The notes below the pieces were generated by a model. The model worked only from the letters and a program-made list of their open reading frames with translations. It was not told the origin of the DNA and did no database searches. This document shows positions 47,068 to 60,110 of a stretch of 64,000 bases of DNA, one piece after another; positions within the stretch are counted from its first letter, which is position 1, and each line of letters begins with the position of its first letter. Made by a program: the position numbers and the translations under genes. Source of the stretch: Moringa oleifera. Its lineage: Eukaryota; Streptophyta; Magnoliopsida; Brassicales; Moringaceae. The stretch spans positions 4,404,001 to 4,468,000 of the forward strand of contig JAJFZO010000609.1 in assembly GCA_021397835.1 (NCBI GenBank). The letters run 5' to 3'.

Positions 47068-48022
47068 TTATACCTGAAAAAATTCTTCAACTGTTGCATT
47101 ATTATCTTGGAAAATAGCACCTTTATCGGTAATATTTTTTTATGCATTGTAATCGTATGTTTTTTTGTTGCTTAGCACTAACACTGATCTAGCACTAACA
47201 ATAACAGTAGCTGTAGCAATAAACTAGTATTTTTTGTTGCTTCTTCAATAGGAGCACGCATAAATTCTTATACTCGGGCTTGTCTTTTTATTATTAAATC
47301 TCCATTGGTATTAGTTTTTTTTTCAATTTTTTTTATTTTTTATATTATAAATTTTCTTGATTTGATTATTTATTTTCTAATTTAATTTTTTTCCTTGATT
47401 TTCTTAGATATGCTTTCATCTTGTTAATATGTTTTTTAGGAATGATAAGTTACAGTTTTTTTTTTTTTTTGTTTTGGATTGTTTACTTTATAGCAACTTT
47501 GAGACTAATGTTTCTTTTAAGGACGATGTTGCAAAGATTTTGCAGGCAATGATAAAGAAGGAGCAATGGGAGGACAATCGATTGTTCCCTTGGTAACACG
47601 AAATAAGATTTTCTACATGGGCGTTTATCTAGTTATTATTGAGGGAGGATTCTACCATCCTTTGTATATACTTATTATCTTGGAAAATAGCACCTTTATC
47701 GATAATATTTTTCTATGCATCATAATCGTATATTTTTTTGTTGCTTAGCAGTAGCACTGATCTAGCACTAGCACTAGTTGTAGCAATAAAGTGGTATTTT
47801 TTGTTACTTCTTAAGTACGTGCAGGTATGGATTCCTACACTTGAACTTATCTTTTGGTTGTTATACCTCCATTGGTAATGAATTTTTTTAAAATTTTTTG
47901 ATTTTTTATGTTATAAATTTTCATCATTTGATTATTTATTTTTTAATTTTATTTATTTTCTTAATTTTCTCAGACATGCTTTTATTTTATTAATATGTTT
48001 TTTAGGAATGAAAAGTTACAAA

Positions 48023-48026
48023 CTCC

Positions 48027-48052
<26 letters not shown>
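48023..48052. repeat. (TA)n microsatellite inside an array unit
   Basis: A TA run just after 'acaaactcca', in the short gap before the 99-nt segment. TA runs at the same place in other units (about 48,592-48,607, 56,589-56,604, 57,741-57,767, 58,914-58,925, 60,069-60,102 and 61,799-61,814) show that this site repeatedly expands. Confidence 0.8.
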
Positions 48053-48057
<5 letters not shown>

Positions 48058-51000
48058 TTGAATGGTTGACTTTATAGCAACTCTTAGACTAATGTTTCTT
48101 TTGAGCACAATATTGCCAAGATTCTGCACGTAATGATGAAGAAAAAGCAATGGGAAGACAATCGATTATTCCCTTGGTAACACCAAATAAGGTTTCCTCG
48201 ATGGAGGCTTATCCATTTATTATGAATGGAGGATGCTACCATCGTTGTACATTTATTGGTAATATTTTTCTATATCTCATAATTGTATGTTTTTTTGTTA
48301 CTTAGCAGTAGCAGTGATCTAGCACTAGTAGTAGCTGTAGCTATTGCAATAAATTGGTGTTTTTTGTTGCTACTTCAACATGCACAGGTATGGGTTCCTT
48401 CATTCGGGCTTATCTTTTTATTGTGAGAGCTCCACTAGTATTAGATTTTTTTAAACTTTTTTGATTTTTTATGTTATAAATTTTTTTGATTTGATTATTC
48501 ATTTTCTAATTTTATTTTTTTCCTTGATTTTCTTAGACATGCTTTTATCTCATTAATATGTTTTTTAGGAAATGATAAGTTGCAAATTCCTAATATATAT
48601 ATATATATTTTGGATGGTTTACTTTATAGCAACTCCCAAACTAATAGTTCTTTTGAGCACAATAATGCAAAAATTCTGCACGCAATGATGAAGGAGCAAT
48701 GGCACGACAATCGATTATTCCCTTGGTAACTCCAATAAGGTTTCCTACATGGGGGCGCATATCCATTTATTGTCAAGGGAGGATTCTATGATCCCTTGTA
48801 TATACTTATTATCTTGAAAAATAACACTTATATTGGTAATATTTTTCTATGCATGATAATCTTATGTTTTTTTGTTGCTTCACAGTAGCATTAATCTAGC
48901 ACGAGCCGTAGAGTATCTATGGCAATGAACAAGTATTTTTTCTTGCTTCTTCGATAGGTATAGGTATGGATTCCAACATTCGGGCTTATCTTTTTATTGT
49001 TAAACCTCCATTGGTATTGGATTTTTTTCAACTTTTTTGAATTTTTATGCTATGAATTTTCTTCATTTGATTATTTATTTTTGAATTTTATTTTTTTCTC
49101 AATTTTTTGAGACATGTTTTTGTCTTGTTAATATGTTTTTTAGGAATGAAAAGTTACAAATTGCTAATTTTTTTTCTTATTTTGGATGGTTTACTTTATA
49201 GCAACTCTGAGACTAATATTTCTTTTGAGTACGATGTTGCAAAGATTCGGCATGCAATGATGAAGAATGTGCAATGGCATGACAATCGATTGTTCGCTTG
49301 GTAACTCTAAATGAGGTTTTCTGCATGGGAACCTATCCATTTATTGTTAACGAAGGAGTCTACCATCCGTTGTGCATCCTTATTATCTTGTCAAATAACA
49401 CCTTTATCAGTAATATTTTTCTATGCCTTATAATCATATGTTTTTTTTTTTTTTTTGCTTAGCAGTAGCTGTGATCTAGCACGAGCAATAGCAATAGCGT
49501 GAACTGGTTTTTTTTGTTGCTACTTCGATAGGTACAGGTATGGATTCCTGCATTCGGGCTTATCTTTTGGTTATTAAACCTCCATTCGTATTGGATTTTT
49601 TTTTTCAACTTTTTTAAGTTTTTATGATATAAATTTTATTTATTTGATTATTCATTTTCTAATTTTATTTTTTTCCTCGATTTTCTTAGATTTGCTTTCA
49701 TCTTGTTAATATATTTTTCAGGAATGGTATGTTATACAAACTTCGAATATTTATTTTTTGGGAGGTTTACGTTATAGCAACTCTAATACTAATGGTTCTT
49801 CTCAGCACGATGTTGCAAAGATTCGGTATGCAATGATGAAGAAGGTGCAATGGTATGACAATCGATTGTTCGCTTGGTAACTCTGAATGAGGTTTTTTGC
49901 ATGGGCACCTATCCATTTATTGTTAACGAAGGAGTCTACCATCCGTTGTGCATCCTTATTATCTTGTCAAATAACACCTTTATCAGTAATATTTTTCTAT
50001 GCCTTATAATCGTATGTTTTTTTGTTGCTTAGCAGTAGTTGTGATCTAGCACGAGTAATAGCAACAGCTTTAGTAGTGAATTGGTTTTTTTTTGTTGCTA
50101 CTTCGATAGGTGCAGGTATGGATTCCTGCATTCGGGCTTATCTTTTGGTTGTTAAACCTCCATTCGTATTGGATTTTTTTCAACTTTTTAAAGTTTTTAT
50201 GATATAAATTTTATTTATTTGATTATTCATTTTTTAATTTTATTTTTTTCCTCGATTGTCTTAGACTTGCTTTCATCTTGTTGATATATTTTTCAGGAAT
50301 GATAAGTTACAAACTCCGAATATTTTTTTTTTGGGAGGTTTACGTTATAGCAACTCTATTACTAATGGTTCTTCTAAGCACGATGTTGCAAAGATTCGGT
50401 ATGCGATGATGAAGAAGGTGCAATGGTATGACAATCGATTGTTCGCTTGGGAACTCTAAGTGAGGTTTTTCGCATGGGCACTTATCCATTTATTGTTAAC
50501 GGAGGAGTCTGCCATCCGTTGTGCATCCTTATTACCTTGTCAAATAGCACCTTTATCAGTAATATTTTTTTATGCCTTATAATCACGTTTTTTTTTTGTT
50601 GCTTAGCAGTGGCTGTGATCTAGCACGAGCAATAGCAACAGCTGTAGTAGTGAACTAGTGTTTTTTATTGCTTCTTCGATAAGTGCAGGTATGGATTCCT
50701 GCATTCGGGCTTATATTTTTGTTGTTAAACCTCCATTCGTATTGGATTTTTTTTTTCAACTTTTTCGATTTTTTATGATATAAATTTTATTTATTTGATT
50801 ATTCATTTTTGAATTTTATTTTTTTCTCGATTTTCTTAGACATATTTTCATCTTGTTAATATGTTTTTTAGGGATGATAAGTTACAAACTCGGAATAATT
50901 TATTTTTTCAAAAGGTTTACTTTATAACAACTCTAGCTGCCATGGTTCTTTTGAACACAATGTTGCAAAGATCATGCAGGTAATGATGAAGAATGAGCAA

Positions 51001-54000
51001 TGGCATGACAATCGATTGTTCGCTTGTTAACTCCAAATGAGGTATCCTGCATGAAGGCTTATCCATTTATTGTTAAGGGAGGATTCTACCATTCCTTGTG
51101 CATCCTTATTATCTTGCCAAATGGCATCTTTATTGATGATATTTTTCTATACATCATAATCGTATGTTTTTTTGTTGCTTTGCGGTAGCGGTGATCTAGC
51201 ACCAGCACTAGTAAAAGCTGTAGCAACAAACTAGTTTTTTTGTTGCTTCTTCAGTAGGTGCAGGTATGGATTCCTACATTCGGTCTTATCTTTTAGTAGT
51301 TAAACCTCCATTGGTATTGGATTCTTTTCAACTTTTTTGATTATTTATGTTATAAATTTTCTTTGTTTGATTATTCATTTTCTGATTTTTTTTCCTGGAT
51401 TTTCGTAGATATGCTTTCATCTCGTTAATATGTTTTTTAATGAATGATAAGTTACTAACTCCGAATATTTTATTTTTTTGGGGAGGTTTACTTTATAGCA
51501 ACTCTACAACGGTTCTTTTGAGCACGATTTTGCAAAGATTCGGCTTGCAATCATGAAGAAGAAGCAATGACATGACAATAGATTGTTTGCTTGGTAACTC
51601 CAAATGAGTTTCGTGCTTGGGGGCTTATCCATATATTGTTAACGGAGGATTTTACCATCCCTTGTGCATCCTTATTATCTTGCAAAATAGCACCTTTATC
51701 GATAATATTTTTCTATGCCTCATAATTGTATGTTTTATTATTGCTTAATGGTAGGAGTGATCTAGTACTAGCAGTAGTAGCAGCCGTAGCACTAAAGTCA
51801 TTTTTTTGTTGCTTTTTCGGTAGGTGCAGGTGTGACTTCTTATATTCGCGCTAATCTTTTAGTTGATAAACCTCCATTGGTGTTAGATTTTTTTTCAACT
51901 TTTTTGAATTTTTATGTTATATATTTTCTTTATTTAATTAGTCATTTCTAATTTTATTTTTTTCCTCAATTTTCTTGAACATGCTTTCATCTTCTTAATA
52001 TGCTTTTTAGGAATGATAAGTTGCGAACTTTAAATATATATATTTTTGATGGTTTACTTTATAGCAACTCTGAGACTAATGCTTCTTTTGAGCATGATGT
52101 TTCAAAGATTCTGCAAGCAATGATGAAGGAGAAGCAATGGCATGACAATTGATTGTTCGGTTGGTAACTTCAAATAAGGTTTCCTGCATGGGGGCTTATC
52201 CATTTATTGTTAAAGGAGGATTCTACCATCCGTTGTATATATTTATTATCTTGAAAAATAGCACCTTTATCGGTAATGTTTTTCTATGCCTCATAATCGT
52301 ATTTTTTTTTTGTTGCTGAGCGGTTGCAGTGATCGAGCACAGTGGTAGCGGCAGGTGTAACAATAAACTAGTTTTTCTTGTCGCTTCTTCGGTAGTGCAG
52401 GTATGGATTCCCACAATCGGGCTTATATTTTAGTTGTTAAACCCCTTTTGGTATTGATTTTTTTTTCAAAATTTTTTGATTTTTTAAGTTATAAAATTTT
52501 TTATTTGATTATTTATTTTTTTCCTCGATTTTTTCAGACATGTTTTCATCTTGTAAATATATTTTTTAGGAATGAAAAGTTACAAACTCCTAATATTTTT
52601 TCTTTTTTTTTGTTTTAGATGGTTTGCCTTATAGCAACTCGTAGAGTAATGGTTCTTTTGAGCATGATGTTGCAAAGATTCTACAGCAATGATGAAGAAG
52701 AAGGAGCAATGGCATGACCATCGATTGTTCGCTTGGTAACTCCAAATAAGGTTTCCTAAATTGGGGCCCAAGCTTTTGGTTATTAAGGGAGGATTCTACC
52801 ATCCGTTGTGCATAATTAATATCTTGGAAAATGGCACCTTTATCGATAATATTTTCTTATGCCTCATAATCGTATGTTTTTTTGTTGCTTAGAGGCATCA
52901 GTGATCTAGCATTACAAGGAGCAGCAGGTATAGCAATAAATTGGTATTTTTTGTTACTTCTTCGGTAGGTGCAGGTATGGATTCCTATATTCAGGCAATC
53001 TTTTAGTTGTTAAACCACTATTGGCATTGGTTTTTTTCAACTTTTTTGATTTTTTATGTTATAGATTTTCTTGATTTGATTATTCATTTTCTAATTTTAT
53101 TTTTTTCATTGATTTTCTTAGGCATGCTTTCATCTTCTTAAAATGCTTTTTAGGAATGATAAGTTGCAAACTCCTAATATTTTTTTTATAGATGGATTAC
53201 TTTGTGGCAACTTTGAGACTAATGATTCTTTTGAGCATGATATTACAAAGCTTTCGCAAGCAATGATGAAGGAGTAATGGCAGGACAATCGATTGTTCCC
53301 TTGGTAACTTCAAATAAGGTTTCTTACATGGGGGCTTATCATTTATTGTTAACGGAGGATTGCACCATCCTTGTACATACTTATTATCTTGGAAAATAGC
53401 ACCTTTATCGAAAATATTTCTTTATGCCTCATAATAGTATGTTTTTTTGTTGCTTAGTGATAGCAGCGATCTACCACTAGCAGCAGCAGCTGTAAAAATA
53501 AACTCGTATCTTTTGTTGCTTCTTCGACATGCAAAGGTATGGTTCTTACATTCATGCTTATCTTTTAGTTATTAAACCTCTATTAGTTTTAGATTTTTTT
53601 CAACGTTTTTGATTTTTTATGATATAAATTTTCTTGATTTGATTATTTCTTTTTAAATTTTATTTTTTCCTCGATTTTCTCATATATACTTTCATCTTGT
53701 TGATATGTTTTTTAGGAACGAAAAGTTACAAACTCCTAATTTTTTTTTAATTTTGGGTAATTTACGTTGTAACAACTTTCAAACTAATGGTTCTTTTGAG
53801 CACGAAGTTGCAAAGATTCGGTATGCAATGATGAAGAAGGTGCAATGGCATGACAATCGATTGTTCGCTTGGTAACTCCAAATGAGGTTTCGTGCATGGG
53901 AGCCTATCCATTTATTGTTAAGGGAGGATTCTACCATCCCAAATGCATGCTTGTTATCTTGCCAAACGACACCATTATCGATAATATTTTTCTATACCTC

Positions 54001-56569
54001 ATAATTGTATGTTTTATTATTGCTTAGTGGTAATAGTGATGTAGCACGAGCAGTAGTAGCAGCTTTAGTAGTGAACTGGGCTTTTTTGTTGCTTCTTCGA
54101 TAGGTGCAGGTACGCAATCCTATATTCGGGCTTATCTTTTGGTTGTTAACCCTCCATTGGTATTGGATTTATTTCAACTTTTTAAATTTTTTATGTTATA
54201 AATTTCATTTTCGGATTTGTTTCCTCAATTTTCTTAGACATGCTTTCATCTTGTCAATATATTTTTTAGGAATGATAAGTTACAAACTCTGAATATTTTA
54301 TTTTTTTAGAAGGTTTACTTTGTAGCAACTCTATTACTAATAGTTCTACTGAGCACGATATGGCAAAGATTTTGCAAGCAGTAATGAAGAAGGAGCAATG
54401 GCATGACAATCGATTGTTCGCTTGGTAACTCCAAATGAGGTTTCGTGCTTGGGGGCCTATTCATATATTGTTAAAGGAGGATTCTACCATCCCATGTGCA
54501 TTCTTATTATCTTGCAACATAGCACTTATCGCCAAAATATTTTTCTATTCCTTAGAATCGTATGTTTTTTTATTGCTTAATGGTAGTAGTGACAGCACTA
54601 GCATTAGCAGCAGGTGTAGCATTAAACTCGTTTTTTTTGTTGCTTTTTCGATAGGTGCAGGTATGGATTTCTACATTCAGGCTTATCTTTTAGTTGTTAA
54701 ACCTCCATTCGTATTCGAATTTTTTTAACTTTTTTGATTTTTTATGTTATAAATTTTATTTATTTGACTATTCATTTTCTAATTTTATTTTTTTTTGATT
54801 TTCTTATACATGCTTTCATCTTGTTAATATTTTTTTTAGGAATAATAAGTTAAATACTTCTAATATTTATTTTTTTGGAATGTTTACTTTATAGTAACTC
54901 TAATAGTAACGGTTCTTTTGAGCACGGTGTTGCAAAGATTCTACAGGCAATGATAAAGAAGGAGCAATGGCACGACAATCGATTGTTCGCTTGATAACTC
55001 CAAATGAGGTTTGCTGCATGGGGGCCTATCCATTTGTTGTTAAGGGAGGATTCTACCATCCATTGTGCATCCTTATTATCTTGTGAAACAACATCTTTAT
55101 CGGTAATATTTTTCTATGCCTCATAATCGTGTGTTTTTTTGTTACTTAGTGGTGGCAGTGATTTAGCACCAGTAGTAGCAGTAGTTGTAGCAGTAAATTG
55201 GTTTGTTTTTTGTTGTTGCTTCTTCGGTAGCTACAGGTATGGATTCCTACTTTTGGGCTTAACTTTTAGTTGTTAACCTCCATTGGTATTGGATTTTTTT
55301 CAACTTTTTTGATTTTTTATGTTATAAATTTTCTTTATATGATTATTCGTTTTCCAATTTTATTTTTTTTCTCGATTTTCTTAAACATGCTTTCATCTTA
55401 TTAATATGTTTACTTTATAGGAATCATAAGTTACAAACTTCGAATATTTTATTTTTTTGGAAGGTTTACTTTATAGCAACTTTAACAATAACGGTTCTTT
55501 TCAGCACGATGTTGCAAAGATTTTGCAAGCAATGATAAAGAACAAGCGATGGCCTGACAATCGATTGCTCGATTGGTAACTCCAAATAAGGTTTTGTACA
55601 TGCGCGCCTATCCAATAATGGTTAAGGGAGGATTCTACAATCCCTTGTGCATACTTGTTCTCTTAGAAAATAACATCTTTATCAGTAATATTTTTTTATG
55701 CCTAACAATCATATAATTTTTTGTTGCTTAGCGGTAGCATTGATCTAGCACCACGAGTAGCAGCTGTTATGGCAATAAAGTGGTTTCTTTTCTTACTTCT
55801 TCGGTAGGTGTAGGTATGGATTCCTACATTCGGGCTTATCTTTTGGTTTTTAAGTCTCCATTGGTATCGAATTTTTTTCAACTTTTCTAATTTTTTATGT
55901 TATAAATTTTCTTGATTTGACTATTTATTTTTCTAATTGTATTTTTTTCCTCGATTTTCTCAGATATGCTTTCATCTTGTTAGTATGTTTTTTAGAAACA
56001 AAAAGTTGCAAACTCCTAAGTTTTTTTTTTTGTTTTAGATGGTTTACTTTATAACAACTCTGAGACTAATGGTTCTTTTGTGCACGATATTGCAAAGATT
56101 CGGCATGCAATGATGAAGAAGGAGCAATGGCATGACAATCGATTGTTCACTTGGTAACTCCAAATGAGGTTTTCGGCCTATCCATTTATTGTTAACGGAG
56201 GATTCTACCATCCTTTATGCATACTTATTATCTTGGAAAATAGCACCTTTATCCTTAATATTTTTCTATGCCCAACAATCGTATATTTTCTTGTTGCTTA
56301 GCATTTGCGTTGATCTAGCACCACGAGTAGCAGCAGCTATAGCAATAAAGTGGTTTTTTTTCTTGCTTCTTCGGCAGGTGCAGGTGTGGATTCCTACATT
56401 CGGGGCTTATCTTTTGGTTGTTAAACCTCCATTGGTATTGGATTTTTTTCAACCTTTTTGATTTTTTATGTTATAAATTTTCTTGACTTGATTATACATT
56501 TTCTAATTTTATTTTTTTCCTCGATTTTCTTAGACATGCTTTCATTTTGTTAATATGTTTTTTAGGAAT

Positions 56570-57742
56570 GAAAAAATACAAACTCCTAATATATATATAT
56601 ATATTTGTTTTGGTTGGTTTACTTTATAACAGATCCAAGCTAATGGTTATTTTGAGCACGATGGTGCAAATATTCTGCAGGTAATGATGAAGAAGGGGTA
56701 ATGGCATGGTAATCGATTGTTAGCTTGGGAACTCCAAATAAGGCTTCCCACATGGGCGTCTATCCATTTGTTCCTAAGGGAGGATTCTACCATCCGTTGC
56801 GCATAGTTAATATCTTGAAAAATGGCACCTTTACCAGTAATATTTTTCTATGCCTCATAATCGTATTTTTTTTGTTGCTTAGCGGTTGCATTGATCTAGC
56901 ACCACGAGTAGCAGTAGCTATAGTAACCAAGTGGTTTTTTTTTCTTGCTTCTCCGGCAGGTGCACGTACGGATTCCTACATTCGGGCTTATCTTTTTGTT
57001 GTTAAACCTTCATTAGTGTTGGATTTTATTCAACTTTTTTGATTTTTTATGTTATAAATTTTCTTGATTTTATTATTTATTTTCTAAGTTTATTTTTTTC
57101 TTCATTTTCTTAGACATGCTTTCATCTTGTTAATATGTTTTTTAGGAATGAAAAGCTACAAACTTCTTTTTTTTTTTTTGGTTTTGGATGGTTTACTTTA
57201 TAGCAACTCTAAGGCTAATGTTTCTTTTGAGCGCGATGGTGCAAAGATTCTGCAGGCAATGATAAAGAAGGAGCAATGGCATGACAATCGATTGTTCGCT
57301 TGGTAACTCCAAATAAGGGTTCCTACATAGGGGCCTATCCATTTGTTGTTAAGGGAAGATTCTACCATCCCTTATGCATACTTATTATCTTGGAAAATAG
57401 TGCCTTTATCATTAATATTTTTCTACGCCTAACAATCGTATATTTTTTTTTGTTGCTTAGCGGTAGCATTGATCTAGCACCACAAGTAGCAACAGCTATA
57501 GCAATAAAGTGGTTTTTTTCTTGCTTCTTCGGCAGGTGCAGGTGTGGATTTTTACATTCGTGCTTATCTTTTGGTTGTTAAACCTCCATTGCTATTGGAT
57601 TTTTTTTTCAACTTTTTGATTTTTTTATGTTATAAATTTTTTAAATTTGTTTATTCATTTTCTAATTTTTTTCCTCGATTTTCTCAGACATGCTTTCATC
57701 TTGTTAATATGTTTTTTAAGAATGAAAAGTTACAAACTCCTA

Positions 57743-57773
<31 letters not shown>

Positions 57774-60070
57774 TTGGTTGGTTTACTTTATAGCAAATCC
57801 AAAACTAATCGTTTTTTTTTAGCATAATGGTGCAAACATTCTGCAGGCAATGATGAAGAAGGGGCAATGGCATGATAATCGATTGTTCACTTGGTAACTC
57901 CAAATGAGGTTTCCTAAAAGGGGTCCTATCCTTTTGTTCTTAAGGGAGGATTCTACCATCCGTTGTGCATACTTAATATCTTGAAAAATGGCACCTTTAT
58001 CATTAATATTTTTCTATGCCTCATAATCGTATGTTTTTTTGTTGCTTAGCGGTAGCATTGATCTAGCACCATGAGTAACAGCAACTATAGTAACAAATTG
58101 GTATTTTTTTTCTTGCTTCTTCGGTAGGTGCACGTATGGATTCCTACATTCGGGCTTATTTTTTGGTTGTTAACCTTCATTGGTATTGGATGTTTTTCAA
58201 CTTTTTTGATTTTTTATGTTATAGATATTCTTGATTTTATTATTTATTTTCAAATTTTATTTTTTCCTTGATTTTCTCAGACATGCTTTCATCTTGTCAA
58301 TATGTTTTTTAGGAATGAAAAGCTACAAACTTCTAATTATTATTATTATTTTTTGTTTTGGATGGTTTACTTTTTAGCAACACTAAGGCTAATGTTTGTT
58401 TCGAGCGTGATGGCGCAAAGATTCTGTAGGCAATGATAAAGAAGGAGCAATGGCATGACAAACGATTGTTCGCTTGGTAACTCCAAATAAGGGTTCCTAC
58501 ATAGGGGCCTATCCATTTGTTGTTAAGGAAAGATTCTACCATCCCTTATCCATACTTATTATCTTGGAAAATAGTACCTTTATCGTTAATATTTTTCTAT
58601 ACCTAACAATCGTATATTTTTTTGTTGCTTAGCGGTAGCATTGATCTAGCACCACGAGTAGCAACAGTAATAGCAATAAAGTGGTTTTTTTCTTGCTTTT
58701 TCGGCAGGTGCAGGTGTGGATTCCTACATTCGGGCTTATCTTTTGGTTGCTAAACCTCCATTGGTATTGGATTTTTTTTTCAACTTTTTTGATTTTTATG
58801 TTATAAATTTTTTTGATTTGTTTATTCATTTTCTAATTTTTTTCCTCTATTTTCTTAGACATGCTTTCATCTTGTTAATATGTTTTTTAGGAATGAAAAG
58901 ATACAAACTCCTAATATATATATATACTTGTTTTGGTTGGTTTACTTTATAGCAAATCCAAAACTAATGATTTTTTTGAGCACAATGGTGCAAATATTCT
59001 TCAAGCAATGATGAAGAAGGGGCAATGGCATGATAATCGATTGTTCACTTGGTAACTTCAAATAAGGTTTTCCTAAATGGGGGCCAATCCTTTTGTTCTT
59101 AAGGGAGGATTCTACCATCCGTTGTGCATACTTAATATTTTGAAAAATGGCATATTTATCGAAAATATTTTTCTATGCCTCATAATCGTATGTTTTTTTG
59201 TTGCTTAGCGGTAGCATTGATTTAGCACCACGAGTAACAGCAGCTATGGTAACAAATTGGTTTTTTTTTCTTGCTTCTTCAGTAGGTGCACGTATGGATT
59301 GCTACATTCGGGCTTATTTTTTGGTTGTTAAACCTTCATTGGTATTGGATTTTTTTTTAACTTTTTTGATTTTTTATGTTATAAATTTTCTTGATTTTAT
59401 TATTTATTTTCAAATTTTATTTTTTTCTTCATTTTGTCAGACATGCTTTATTCTTGTCAATATGTTTTTTAGGAATGAAAAGTTGCAAACTTCTAATTAA
59501 TTTTTTTTTTGTTTTAGATGGTTTAATTTATAGCAACTCTAAGGCTAATGTTTGTTTTTAGCACGATGGCGCAAAGATTCTGTAGGCAATGATAAAGAAG
59601 GAGCAATGGCATGACAATCGATTGTTCGCTTGGTAACTCCAAATAAGGGTTCCTACATAGGGGCCTATCCATTTGTTGTTAAGGGAAGATTCTACCATCC
59701 CTTAGGCATACTTATTATCTTGGAAAATAGTACCTTTATCGTTAATATTTTTCTATGCCTAACAATCGTATATTTTTTTGTTGCTTAGCGGTAGCATTGA
59801 TCTAGCACCACGAGTAGCAACAGCTATAGCAATAAAGTGGTTTTTTTTCTTGCTTCTTCGGTAGGTGCAGGTGTGGATTCCTACATTCGGGCTGATCTTT
59901 TGGTTGTTAAACCTCCATTGGTATTGGATTTTTTTTCAACTTTTTTGATTTTTTATGTCATAAATTTTTTTTGATTTGTTTATTAATTTTTTAATTTTTT
60001 TCTCAATTTTCTTAGACATGCTTTCATCTTGTTAATATGTTTTTTAGGAATGAAAAGATACAAACTCCTA

Positions 60071-60102
<32 letters not shown>

Positions 60103-60110
60103 TTTGTTTT
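56570..60110 (+). repeat. Dimeric higher-order repeat (~1,165 bp) within array B
   Basis: Two unit types alternate. Type 1 has a TA run, 'ttgttttggttggtttac', 'agcaaatccaa(a/g)actaat' and 'gaagaagggg(c/t)aatgg', near 56,590, 57,740, 58,915 and 60,070. Type 2 has 'ttggatggtttac', 'agcaactctaaggctaatgtttgtt' or a variant, and 'gataaagaaggagcaatgg', near 57,180, 58,345 and 59,505. Same-type spacing is about 1,165 bp, twice the monomer. Confidence 0.85.
57204..57302 (+). other. Exon-like 99-nt segment, open copy (example)
   Basis: It lies between 'tttatag' and 'gtaactcc'. In the frame AG|C AAC TCT ... GCT TG|G it is open and reads SNSKANVSFERDGAKILQAM, then IKKEQWHDNRLFAW. Start and end split codons at the same place, so joining it to another copy would keep frame. 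Other open copies are at 47,494-47,592 and 61,837-61,935. Unknown protein; expression not established. Confidence 0.4.
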
